Shown here one piece after another: positions 26,841 through 34,158 of a stretch of 64,000 nucleotides of DNA. How positions within the stretch are numbered: the first letter of the stretch is position 1; every line of letters starts with the position of its first letter. The DNA is from an uncultured Clostridium sp. (GTDB lineage: Bacteria; Bacillota; Clostridia; Lachnospirales; Lachnospiraceae): NCBI GenBank assembly GCA_900538475.1, contig UPYT01000011.1, forward strand, positions 1 to 64,000, given 5' to 3'. A program made the position numbers and the translations under genes. The notes beneath the pieces were generated by a model. It saw only the letters and a program-made list of their open reading frames with translations. It searched no databases and had not been told where the DNA came from.

Positions 26841-27161
26841 TTATTGTACTAATTCTTTTGCCAGCTCCTCATACTTCTCAGCCAGCACCACCTTCTGCCT
26901 GCATGCGCTCTCCAGCGCTCTGGCTAAAAGCTGTCTGTCTGCCTCCTGCGGAAAAGCCTTTTTGCAGCCTTCCTCTCTGCAGATTCTTCTAACTCGCTGA
27001 AGCTGCCCCTTAAGCAAATCACAAAGGGCCTTATAATGTTCAAATATTTCCTCGGACACCTGAGCGATGGTGTCTGCAAGGCAAACCATCTGTTCCGGGC
27101 TTAACTCCCCTAAGCTGCGGAATTCTGCCACGATGTCCGGGTACTTTGCTTTCTCTATCAT
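26841..27161 (-). CDS. Small helical protein of unknown function in the sugar ABC operon
   Basis: 106 residues, not recognised. Predicted almost entirely alpha-helical and soluble, with heptad-like stretches (VSEEIFEHYKALCDLLKGQL; ALESACRQKVVLAEKYEELA) and three cysteines. It has a plausible ribosome site (AAGGGGA) and fits tightly between the solute-binding protein and the MalF-like permease in the same direction, so it is probably expressed. No membrane segment or known domain is visible. It could be a small operon-specific accessory; no function is claimed. Confidence 0.6.
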   Translation of the reverse strand: MIEKAKYPDIVAEFRSLGELSPEQMVCLADTIAQVSEEIFEHYKALCDLLKGQLQRVRRICREEGCKKAFPQEADRQLLARALESACRQKVVLAEKYEELAKELVQ

Positions 27162-27182
27162 AAAAACTCATTCCCCTTATAT

Positions 27183-27210
27183 GGGCCGCTGAAAGCTTTT
27201 TCAGCGGCCC
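27183..27210 (-). other. Strong intercistronic hairpin in the ABC operon
   Basis: GGGCCGCTGAAA pairs with TTTCAGCGGCCC around a short loop. On the transcribed (minus) strand no T-run follows, so it is more likely an mRNA-stabilising or processing hairpin that raises solute-binding-protein yield relative to the permeases than a true terminator. Confidence 0.6.
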
Positions 27211-27277
27211 CTTTATGTTCTGCCAAGATGTCAACTACAATGCTGTTTTTTATCATGTTTCTAATTACGTTTGTTTC

Positions 27278-28642
27278 TTAATTGCCCATGCACTCGTTTA
27301 CGCCGTCCATCAGATCCTGAGCAGCCTTTGCACTGTCAATATCTCCAGAGCTCAGCTTACCAAATACCTTGTAGTATACGCCGTCCGGATTTGCCTTCAG
27401 ATCGTTGTGCTCAAACTTCGGATCCAGCGGGAACTTGCTGTAGCCCATAACCTTTGCGTTTGCTTCCTTTACAAGAGCATCGCCCAGACCCTTTTCATTC
27501 AGCAGAGCAAGACCTGCTGCAGAACAGGGAATACCGCGCTCGGTACCGGAAATCTCAACGCCCTCAGCCTCGTTTAACAGGAAGTTGATCAGCATTGCTG
27601 CTTCCTTCGGATGTGCAGAGGTTGCGGATACTGCCAGACCCATGGAAATCTTGGTAAAGCCTCCGTTATTATCGCCCAGCTTTACGAAATCACCAATTAC
27701 AAATTCCTGACCCGGCTTGTTAGTAGACTCTTCTACTGCCTTCTGGAACTTGTTTGCAGAGGAATCCCACTCGAAGATACCTGCATACTTACCATCAATC
27801 CATTTTGCATTCTTATCCAGAGAGTCAGCCATATCGCCCTGAATGGTAGCGATAGTCGGGATTACATGAGCCTCTTCCAGCTGGCAGATAAAGTCCATAC
27901 CATCCTGAATCTCTTCTGCAGTGTACTGAATCTCATTGTCCTGAACCCACGGCTTGTTGTACTTGGACTCCAGATAGTAAACCAGGAAAATCATGCGGTC
28001 GTACTCGCCCAGAGCCAGGGGATAATAATCCTCGTTGAATGCCTTAAATGCAGCACCTGCATCCAGCAGAGACTGGGTATCGGTGGGGATTGCGCATCCA
28101 ACCTCATCGAAGGTGGTCTTGTTCCAGTAGAACACACGTCCTGTCATAGCTACCGGCACTGCCATCAGCTTGCCGTCTGCCTTACACTGCTCCAGAGCAG
28201 CTTCCGGGAACTGGGTCAGATCCAGAACATCTCCGTACTGGCTCAGGTCTGCAAAGTTTGCTCCGTTGTTGGAATAAGCTTCAATCCAGTTCCAGTTGAT
28301 CTGCATTACGTCAGCAGCATTTCCACCCAGAATATTTAAGGACTGCTTCTCTTCCCAGCCGGTCCATGCGCCGTATTCAGGAGTTACGGTGATGTTGGGG
28401 TACTTTGCCATAAATGCTTCGATTGCCTTCTCAGTAGCCTCATGACGGCTGTCACCGCCCCACCAGGAAAAGGTCAGTTCAACCTGCTCGCCGTCTGCGG
28501 CTGCGCCTCCTTCAGCCTTGCTCTCTCCTGCTGCCTGGGTTGCTGCCGGTGCATCTGCCTTTCCGCCTCCGCATGCGGTCAGAGACAGTGCTGTAACTGC
28601 TGCCAGTGTCAATGCTGTTGCCTGTTTCATGCTCTTTCTCAT
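27278..28642 (-). CDS. Extracellular sugar-binding lipoprotein of an ABC importer
   Basis: 454 residues from ATG 28642, which follows AAAGGGAG and starts a lipoprotein signal peptide (MRKSMKQATALTLAAVTALS) with lipobox LTACGGG. A low-complexity Ala/Glu/Gly linker precedes the family 1 solute-binding fold (VELTFSWWGGDSRHEATEKA). It delivers substrate to the two permeases downstream. The frame extends to 28717 but the extra residues lack signal-peptide character. Confidence 0.93.
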   Translation of the reverse strand: MRKSMKQATALTLAAVTALSLTACGGGKADAPAATQAAGESKAEGGAAADGEQVELTFSWWGGDSRHEATEKAIEAFMAKYPNITVTPEYGAWTGWEEKQSLNILGGNAADVMQINWNWIEAYSNNGANFADLSQYGDVLDLTQFPEAALEQCKADGKLMAVPVAMTGRVFYWNKTTFDEVGCAIPTDTQSLLDAGAAFKAFNEDYYPLALGEYDRMIFLVYYLESKYNKPWVQDNEIQYTAEEIQDGMDFICQLEEAHVIPTIATIQGDMADSLDKNAKWIDGKYAGIFEWDSSANKFQKAVEESTNKPGQEFVIGDFVKLGDNNGGFTKISMGLAVSATSAHPKEAAMLINFLLNEAEGVEISGTERGIPCSAAGLALLNEKGLGDALVKEANAKVMGYSKFPLDPKFEHNDLKANPDGVYYKVFGKLSSGDIDSAKAAQDLMDGVNECMGN

Positions 28643-28711
28643 AAATGTTTTCTCCCTTTCTTTATGATATATTCTTTTTCTTCCGCACCCCTTTTCCCTC
28701 CTCCTGATGAG

Positions 28712-28727
28712 TTGCAAAGGTTTGCAA
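28712..28727. promoter_or_regulatory. Candidate LacI-family operator O1 (ABC operon side)
   Basis: TTGCAAAGGTTTGCAA: two perfect 7-bp arms around GG. It lies just downstream of the predicted promoter of the ABC operon (28739-28768), a position suited to repression. It shares the TTGCAAA arm with the palindrome at 28936-28950. Confidence 0.55.
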
Positions 28728-28738
28728 AATAATCTGAA

Positions 28739-28768
28739 AATTTATGCATTTCTGCCATTTGTAAGCAA
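28739..28768 (-). promoter_or_regulatory. Probable promoter of the ABC/GH28/LacI operon
   Basis: Minus strand: -35 TTGCTT (28763-28768), 18-bp spacer, -10 TAAATT (28739-28744). The predicted start falls just before the O1 palindrome, about 90 nt upstream of the lipoprotein ATG. Confidence 0.4.
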
Positions 28769-28866
28769 TTACAATTCAAGTCCATTAGGCATCCATGCAT
28801 TCCTTTTGTTGATGTTTTCATTTTAACATGGTTTGTTTCTCGTGTCACTAGACATTATGCTCAATA

Positions 28867-28880
28867 TTGTAAGCGCTTTT
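28867..28880. promoter_or_regulatory. cre-like catabolite element
   Basis: TTGTAAGCGCTTTT resembles the CcpA-binding cre consensus (TG-AA-CG core) but lacks the final CA. It sits in the divergent gap between the ABC operon and the GH105 gene, where carbon catabolite control would be expected. Confidence 0.35.
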
Positions 28881-28935
28881 TTATGCATTTTCTCCAATTC
28901 TTTTCTATCTTGTTTTATGATAAAATAATGATAGC

Positions 28936-28950
28936 TTGCAAACGTTTGAA
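28936..28950. promoter_or_regulatory. Candidate LacI-family operator O2 (GH105 side)
   Basis: TTGCAAACGTTTGAA contains the perfect palindrome CAAACGTTTG with the central CG typical of LacI-type operators. It lies 46 bp upstream of the GH105 start. With O1 it brackets the divergent region and probably binds the regulator encoded at 22317-23336. Confidence 0.6.
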
Positions 28951-28995
28951 TTCAGAATCAATCAATTAAAAACTTACAACTAAAGGAGTAAAACT

Positions 28996-30129
28996 GTGAA
29001 AATTCTTGACCGCTACATTGAACAGCTGCTGGAAAAAAGCAGTCCCCAGATGCCTGTCTGGAATATTGAAAAAATCAAAGAAGGAAAGGAGTCTACCTGG
29101 AATTACATGGACGGCTGTATGATTAAGGCCATCCTGGAACTGTACCATATTACAAAAAAAGAAGAATATCTGACCTTTGCCGACAATTTTATTGATTATT
29201 TTGTAAGTGAGGACGGCTCTATCAAATCCTACGATCCAAATGAACACAATCTGGATCATGTGAATGCCGGAAAAACTCTGTTTGACCTGTATAAGCTGAC
29301 CGGAAAAGAAAAATACAGAAAGGCGATTGATACGGTATACAGCCAGTTAAAGACACAGCCCCGTACTTCTACCGGCAATTTCTGGCATAAGGCGATTTAT
29401 CCCAATCAGATCTGGCTGGACGGTCTTTACATGGCCCAGCCCTTCTATATGCAGTATGAGCTTACTTATAATGAGGGAAAAAACTGCCTGGACAGCTTCC
29501 AGCAGTTTCTGAATGTCTACAGCCTCATGCGGGATCTGCGCAATGGTCTTTACTACCATGCCTATGACGATTCCCGTGAAAGCTTCTGGTGCGACAAGGT
29601 AACTGGCCTGTCCGACAATTTCTGGCTTCGTGCCCTGGGCTGGTATGCCATGGCGCTGATTGATACCATGGAGGTTATGCCGGAAGAGACCTTAGGCGCT
29701 GAGAAAAAGGAATTAAACCGGATTTATAAGGAACTGATTGATTCCATGCTTCCTTATCAGGATGAGAAAACCGGTATGTGGTATCAGGTTGTCAACCGCG
29801 GCGGCATCCGCCCCAACTATCTGGAAACCTCCGGTTCTGCAATTTTCGCCTATGCGATTATGAAAAGCGTTCGCCTGGGCTTTCTGGAGGAAAACTACTT
29901 CCAGTACGGACGAAAGGCCTTTGACGGCATCTGCAGCACTTATCTTTCTGAGGAAAACGGAGAACTGCAGTTAGACGGCATCTGTCTGGTTGCCGGCCTT
30001 GGCAATAAAGAAATGAGAGAAGGCACCTTTGACTATTATATGAGGGAGCCGATTGTGAAAAACGAGGCCAAGGGCGTAGCTCCTCTGATTCTGGCCTATA
30101 TTGAAATTCTGTTCCGCGGAGAGGAATAA
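28996..30129 (+). CDS. Glycoside hydrolase family 88/105 unsaturated glucuronyl/rhamnogalacturonyl hydrolase
   Basis: 377 residues, the full length of YteR-type enzymes. GTG start at 28996 after TAAAGGAGTAAAACT. Family motifs: ESTWNYMDGCMIKAILEL, the catalytic-region YPNQIWLDGLYMAQPF (Asp near residue 135), RALGWYAMALIDTME and NYLETSGSAIFAYAIMK. (alpha/alpha)6 barrel, no signal peptide, so it removes delta-4,5-unsaturated uronic acid from imported oligosaccharides. Transcribed divergently from the ABC operon, sharing the operator region, and followed by a strong terminator. Confidence 0.92.
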   Translation: MKILDRYIEQLLEKSSPQMPVWNIEKIKEGKESTWNYMDGCMIKAILELYHITKKEEYLTFADNFIDYFVSEDGSIKSYDPNEHNLDHVNAGKTLFDLYKLTGKEKYRKAIDTVYSQLKTQPRTSTGNFWHKAIYPNQIWLDGLYMAQPFYMQYELTYNEGKNCLDSFQQFLNVYSLMRDLRNGLYYHAYDDSRESFWCDKVTGLSDNFWLRALGWYAMALIDTMEVMPEETLGAEKKELNRIYKELIDSMLPYQDEKTGMWYQVVNRGGIRPNYLETSGSAIFAYAIMKSVRLGFLEENYFQYGRKAFDGICSTYLSEENGELQLDGICLVAGLGNKEMREGTFDYYMREPIVKNEAKGVAPLILAYIEILFRGEE

Positions 30130-30196
30130 ATATAACAGTTCAGCCTTGCGGGAATTCAGTCAAATCCCGGTTGGCTGCTTTTCCCGCTGAACCTCA

Positions 30197-30245
30197 AAAC
30201 GCCGCTGAACCATAAGTTTTGCTTCTGGTTCAGCGGCGCTTTTTC
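30197..30245 (+). terminator. Rho-independent terminator after GH105
   Basis: A 13-bp perfect stem (CGCCGCTGAACCA at 30200-30212 with its complement at 30226-30238) followed by CTTTTT. A run of T also follows on the other strand, so it can serve the convergent nitroreductase gene too. Confidence 0.85.
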
Positions 30246-30758
30246 CTACAAAATCTTCACTGCCTCTGCTTTATCCTTTCGAATTCCATGATGGACTGCC
30301 GGCTCTGCATCTTCTGCCGGGTATCCCACAGGGAATATGGCAATCAAACCATAGGGTTCCATCTCCGGATACAGATTTTTCAGGCGGGGAGCGTCAAAGT
30401 GCCCCACCCAGGTAGTGCCCAAACCTAGATCCTGAATTTCCAGCATCATCTGCGTGGCCACAATGCTGGCATCCACATCTGCAAAATTTCTGCCGTCATA
30501 CTTCCTTACCCATGCCTCTTCCTCCAGATATCCCACTACAAAAAAAATATCTGCCTCAAATGTAAAGCGGGTCACCTCATAGATTGCTTTCCGGGCCTTT
30601 TCAGACTGCATCAGCCATATTTTGTAGGGCTGCTTATTGACTGCCGTAGGCGCGGCAATCCCGGCCTCCATAATTTTTTCCAGCTTCTCCTGCTCTACCT
30701 CTTTTCCAGAAAACTTTCTGCAGGAATACCGTTCCTTTGCGAGTGTTAAAAAATCCAT
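30246..30758 (-). CDS. Nitroreductase-family FMN-dependent oxidoreductase
   Basis: 170 residues, the short type of the family. Phosphate/FMN-binding N-terminus RYSCRKFSG and IAAPTAVNKQPYKIWLM, with a C-terminal GYPAEDAEPAVHHG. Probably binds FMN as a dimer and reduces a quinone, nitro compound or flavin; the physiological substrate is unknown. ATG follows AAAGGAGGATTCT. Convergent with GH105 and divergent from the MATE gene. Confidence 0.9.
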   Translation of the reverse strand: MDFLTLAKERYSCRKFSGKEVEQEKLEKIMEAGIAAPTAVNKQPYKIWLMQSEKARKAIYEVTRFTFEADIFFVVGYLEEEAWVRKYDGRNFADVDASIVATQMMLEIQDLGLGTTWVGHFDAPRLKNLYPEMEPYGLIAIFPVGYPAEDAEPAVHHGIRKDKAEAVKIL

Positions 30759-30906
30759 AGAATCCTCCTTTATCCTTTTCCTTATATGGTTTCCACCGTT
30801 TCACCATGTCTCCATTATACAGAATTCTTTCCGGAAAGTCTTTATCGAATTGTAAAAACTGTAGCCGCTGAGCTGTCACGAAAAATACAAACTTGTCACA
30901 GAACTG

Positions 30907-30935
30907 CTGAAATTTCTCTCAAAATATAGTATACT
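30907..30935 (+). promoter_or_regulatory. Possible MATE gene promoter
   Basis: Weak -35 CTGAAA (30907-30912), 17-bp spacer, -10 TATACT (30930-30935). If real, the 54-bp repeat copy at 30963-31016 is part of the MATE mRNA leader. Confidence 0.35.
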
Positions 30936-30962
30936 AATATTCATACGCTTTGTTATTTAAAA

Positions 30963-31016
30963 GTAACTGTTCAGGACAGCAGCTTCCTGTCTGGATTTGC
31001 CATCCTGAATCGTTAC
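30963..31016 (+). repeat. Short divergent copy of the palindromic repeat (54 bp)
   Basis: Starts GTAACTGTTCAGGACAG and ends CATCCTGAATCGTTAC; only about 20 bases lie between the arms. Flanks ATTTAAAA (30955-30962) and GTTCAAAA (31017-31024) agree at 6 of 8, both differences transitions. It ends 32 bp upstream of the MATE start codon. Confidence 0.7.
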
Positions 31017-31048
31017 GTTCAAAATACATCTTTTAGGGAGGAAGATCG

Positions 31049-32422
31049 ATGAATTTCCGAAAGTCATCCTCTGTTTCCAAAACAGAATTATTTGAAGAAA
31101 TCCCTGTTTATCAGGCAGTCCTTCAGCTCTCCATTCCATCTGTCATCAGTTCTCTGGTTATGGTGATCTACAATCTGTCCGACACCTATTTCGTAGGACT
31201 GTTAAATAATCCCATAGAGACAGCTGCAGTTACTCTTGTTTCCCCTGTGACCCTGGGCTTTAATGCAGTCAACAATCTGTTTGGCGTCGGCTGCTCCAGT
31301 ATGATCAGCCGCGCTCTTGGAAGAAAGCAGGAAGACTTTGCCAGACGGATCTCTTCCTTCGGCTTTTACGGTGCTCTGTGCTCCGGACTGATGTTTTCTC
31401 TTCTGTGCCTGCTGTTTCAGCAGCCTCTTCTTGGACTGCTGGGAGCAAACGATACAACCTGGGCTGCTACAGAAGCTTATTTATACTGGACCGTGCTCTG
31501 GGGCGCTGCCCCGTCGATTCTAAATGTTGTACTGGCCTATATGGTACGTTCAGAGGGAGCCTCTCTCCACGCCAGCATCGGAACCATGAGCGGATGTATT
31601 CTCAACATCATTCTGGATCCTATTTTCATCCTTCCCCAGGGACTGAACATGGGCGCCTCCGGAGCTGGACTTGCCACATTTTTATCCAACTGTGCGGCCT
31701 GCATCTACTTTTTTATTCTCCTGTATAAAAAACGGGCAAACAGCTGCATCCGGATTTCTCCCCGGAATTTTTCTCTGGAGAAGAATCTGGTTTTGGGCGT
31801 ATGCCAGGTGGGCATTCCCTCTGCGATTCAGAATCTTCTGAACGTCACCAGTATGACCCTTTTAAACAACCTGACTGCCGTTTATGGTCCAGATGCTGTG
31901 GCAGCTATGGGCATTGCTCAGAAAATCAATCAGGTTCCCATGCAGATGGCCTTTGGCTTCTCCCAGGGCTGTATGCCGATTATCAGCTACACCTATTCCG
32001 GAAAGCTCTATTCCCGGATGAAGGACTCCATTGATTTCGCCTTCCGTGCCCTGGTTCCTATTATGATAGGAATTACTGCCCTGTATTTTATTTTTTCCGG
32101 AAACCTGATTCGACTGTTTATGGACAATCCAACCATCATCCAGTATGGAACCAGCTTTCTCAGAGGACTGTGTCTGATTCTTCCTTTTCTTCGAATGGAT
32201 TTTCTCACAGTCAGCATTTTCCAATCCCTTGGAAACGGACGGATTCCCCTGTTCTTTTCCATTCTGCGCAAGCTGATTTTGGAGGTTCCTGCTCTGTTTC
32301 TTTTAGACTGGCTCTTCCCCATGTATGGTCTGGCCTACGCGCAGCTGATTGCAGAGATGGTTCTGGCTGCTGTAGCTATGGTTATGGTAAAACGACTTTA
32401 CCGAAAGCTTCACATTTCATAA
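31049..32422 (+). CDS. MATE-family multidrug/metabolite efflux transporter
   Basis: 457 residues, 12 predicted membrane helices in two six-helix halves. Typical starts of each half: VYQAVLQLSIPSVISSLVMV and QVGIPSAIQNLLNVTSM. MATE signatures include NLSDTYFVGLL and GFSQGCMPIISYTYSG. Sodium- or proton-driven exporter; substrate unknown. ATG follows GGGAGGAAGATCG. Converges on an orphan TPP-riboswitch transcription unit. Confidence 0.93.
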   Translation: MNFRKSSSVSKTELFEEIPVYQAVLQLSIPSVISSLVMVIYNLSDTYFVGLLNNPIETAAVTLVSPVTLGFNAVNNLFGVGCSSMISRALGRKQEDFARRISSFGFYGALCSGLMFSLLCLLFQQPLLGLLGANDTTWAATEAYLYWTVLWGAAPSILNVVLAYMVRSEGASLHASIGTMSGCILNIILDPIFILPQGLNMGASGAGLATFLSNCAACIYFFILLYKKRANSCIRISPRNFSLEKNLVLGVCQVGIPSAIQNLLNVTSMTLLNNLTAVYGPDAVAAMGIAQKINQVPMQMAFGFSQGCMPIISYTYSGKLYSRMKDSIDFAFRALVPIMIGITALYFIFSGNLIRLFMDNPTIIQYGTSFLRGLCLILPFLRMDFLTVSIFQSLGNGRIPLFFSILRKLILEVPALFLLDWLFPMYGLAYAQLIAEMVLAAVAMVMVKRLYRKLHIS

Positions 32423-32534
32423 AGCGCAGAACGCATTTTTGACAGGGACGCTGCAAAATCAATGACAATCAGTTATTGACATGAAAAGAAACTTTTAAAA
32501 GCCACAGAAACAGCAATCTTATTTCAAGTACATT

Positions 32535-32560
32535 AAAAAAGAAGCTCGCCCGCGAGCTTC
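32535..32560 (-). terminator. Minus-strand terminator hairpin
   Basis: GAAGCTCG and CGAGCTTC form an 8-bp perfect stem with a CGGG loop, followed on the minus strand by six T. It would stop transcripts coming from the TPP riboswitch side before they run antisense into the MATE gene. It belongs to a densely hairpinned stretch (32541-32710) with further stems such as TCCGCC/GGCGGA. Confidence 0.65.
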
Positions 32561-32626
32561 TCCGCCTGCGGCGGATCGCTTCTGCGACAAAATTCTCTAC
32601 CACCGCATGGCGATCCTCGCGGAGCG

Positions 32627-32665
32627 TTTTTGTTTCATAGGACGTAATTTCCTATGAAACAAAAA
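32627..32665. repeat. Perfect 16-bp stem hairpin of the CATAGGA repeat type
   Basis: TTTTTGTTTCATAGGA pairs perfectly with TCCTATGAAACAAAAA across a 7-nt loop. Both the CATAGGA core and the preceding GCGGAGC plus T-run are shared with 20241-20282; the loop sequence is inverted between the two. Confidence 0.65.
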
Positions 32666-32707
32666 ACGGCGTTTTCTGTAAGGCCTTTATGCTTACAAAA
32701 AACGCCG
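32661..32707 (-). terminator. Rho-independent terminator downstream of the TPP aptamer
   Basis: A 16-bp stem with one mismatch (arms 32667-32682 and 32692-32707, beginning CGGCG) followed on the minus strand by TTTTTTG. It lies 85 nt past the TPP aptamer and is probably its expression-platform terminator. Confidence 0.75.
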
Positions 32708-32792
32708 CTTTCTCTCTGTTTTCGATCAGCCCGGATGCACTTTCGCATCCCGAAGCCGGTCTGTCAACGGTCTGCATTCTGTATCCAGCATG

Positions 32793-32882
32793 AAATCCCT
32801 ACGTTGGCATTACCCAAATCAGGTACAATCGGTCGAAGTTCGATTACTTCCTCTCAGCCTGCTCTTACAAGCTCCCTTATCT
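32793..32882 (-). ncRNA. TPP (thiamine pyrophosphate) riboswitch aptamer, orphan
   Basis: On the minus strand the thi-box is clear: GGCTGAGAGG in the pyrimidine-sensor arm and ACCTGATTTGGGTAATGCCA then ACGTAGGGA in the pyrophosphate arm. P1 can close by pairing the AGAT at 32879-32882 with ATTT near 32793-32796. A promoter precedes it (32903-32931) and an intrinsic terminator follows (32661-32707), but no thiamine gene, nor any gene on this strand, comes afterwards. A 21-codon ATG frame starts at 32791, just after the aptamer, without a convincing ribosome site. Confidence 0.88.
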
Positions 32883-32902
32883 ACGCATATTTATTCTTCT
32901 AC

Positions 32903-32931
32903 AGAATAACACCAAAAAGGAAATCTGTCCA
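32903..32931 (-). promoter_or_regulatory. Promoter of the orphan TPP riboswitch unit
   Basis: Minus strand: -35 TGGACA (32926-32931), 17-bp spacer, -10 TATTCT (32903-32908). It sits right after the rhaM stop codon and about 20 nt before the aptamer, so the riboswitch does not depend on read-through from the rhamnose operon. Confidence 0.6.
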
Positions 32932-32939
32932 GTATTTCC

Positions 32940-33254
32940 TCAATCCAGATGAAATACAGGGCTTAAATCCACACAAACAGGGCTGTTGTCCGGATTGGTT
33001 TCCATAATATCAGCCATAAAATCCCACCATTTCCGGTTAATGGCCGTATCAGCAGAGGAAGCCCAACGCTCCTCATCCTCTACCTCCAGATATCCGTACA
33101 GCACATGGGTTTCCCGATCCAGATAAATGGAATAATTGTGTCCGCCGTACTCGTGAATCATATCCCGCATTTCCGGCCAGAGCTGATTATGACGCTTCTC
33201 ATATTCCTCTTCCATGCCTGGATAAAGAAACATTTTAAATCCTTTTCTTACCAT
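32940..33254 (-). CDS. rhaM: L-rhamnose mutarotase
   Basis: 104 residues, exactly the RhaM size. Family features: YEKRHNQLWPEM with the catalytic-site His, YLDRETHVLYGYLEVED, and WWDFMADIMETNPDNSP near the end. Interconverts alpha and beta L-rhamnopyranose in the cytoplasm. Last gene of the TRAP/rhamnose operon, 13 bp after rhaD. Confidence 0.95.
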   Translation of the reverse strand: MVRKGFKMFLYPGMEEEYEKRHNQLWPEMRDMIHEYGGHNYSIYLDRETHVLYGYLEVEDEERWASSADTAINRKWWDFMADIMETNPDNSPVCVDLSPVFHLD

Positions 33255-33267
33255 TTTTCGTCACCTC

Positions 33268-34092
33268 TTATTTCTCATACAGGAATTTCTCTGGCAGAGT
33301 TACTCGGAAATCCTTTGCCAGATCCCGGAAGTTCTGGGGTGTGATAGTCTGAAGCTTATTCGGCTGCATAGACAGCATTTTTACCAGAATCTCAGCAGAT
33401 TTTTCTACGGTATGCATCAGTCCGAAGGTCAGATCAAAATCCTCTCCTGCTGCAAACATTCCATGATGAGCCCAGATTGCCACATCATATTTTTTCATAA
33501 GCTCACTGGTAGATACGGCAATGTCGCGTCCGCCGGGAACCATCCAGGGCACCACACCGATTCCGTCCGGGAAAACAACAGGACACTCGGTTGCCATTTC
33601 CCAAAGCTCTCTGGTAAACACCTCATCAGACAGAGGAAGAACAAAGGTCAGAGCAATCACATTGGTTGTGTGAGCGTGATAAATCACACGGTATTTTCCG
33701 TCGGTTGCCTGCTTCTTTACTTCATGATTCATCAGATGAGAAGGCAGCTCACTGGTAGGACGTCCGCCGTTTTTCAGTCCCCAGACAATCCGATAGGATT
33801 CTCCCTTTTCATCTACCTCAATCATGCAGATGGAATCCTCCGGGTTAATGATAACGTTTCTGAAATATTTTCCACTTCCGGTTACAAGAAAATACTCTCC
33901 AGCCAGTCCAGGCACTGAGGTGCCGATGGGCTGCCACGGTCCGGGATTAAAATTCTCTCTGACACTGTCTGCCTCCTCCGGCTTTACGCGGTAAGACAGA
34001 TTTCCGCCGTTTCTCTCATGCCATCCCTGCTCCCATCCATCATTTGCCATGCGGATAAATCCCTGTACAAACTCTGCATCTAAAAATTTCAT
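33268..34092 (-). CDS. rhaD: Rhamnulose-1-phosphate aldolase
   Basis: 274 residues, class II zinc aldolase. NGGNLSYR at the phosphate site, zinc ligands in IYHAHTTNVIALTF and WAHHGMFAAG, and TGSGKYFRNV. Cleaves L-rhamnulose-1-phosphate to dihydroxyacetone phosphate and L-lactaldehyde. Rhamnose isomerase and rhamnulokinase genes are not in the window, so the pathway must be completed elsewhere. Confidence 0.95.
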   Translation of the reverse strand: MKFLDAEFVQGFIRMANDGWEQGWHERNGGNLSYRVKPEEADSVRENFNPGPWQPIGTSVPGLAGEYFLVTGSGKYFRNVIINPEDSICMIEVDEKGESYRIVWGLKNGGRPTSELPSHLMNHEVKKQATDGKYRVIYHAHTTNVIALTFVLPLSDEVFTRELWEMATECPVVFPDGIGVVPWMVPGGRDIAVSTSELMKKYDVAIWAHHGMFAAGEDFDLTFGLMHTVEKSAEILVKMLSMQPNKLQTITPQNFRDLAKDFRVTLPEKFLYEK

Positions 34093-34158
34093 ACTTGTTA
34101 TTTCCTCCTTCTCCCTTTCTGCCGGGGACTCTTTCTCGTTTCTTCTATTCTCTTTTCA

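Noticed and set aside
32708..32791. 21-codon ORF right after the TPP aptamer as a thiamine-controlled peptide
   Set aside because: No separate ribosome site and the sequence overlaps hairpins of the expression platform; too weak to annotate as a gene.
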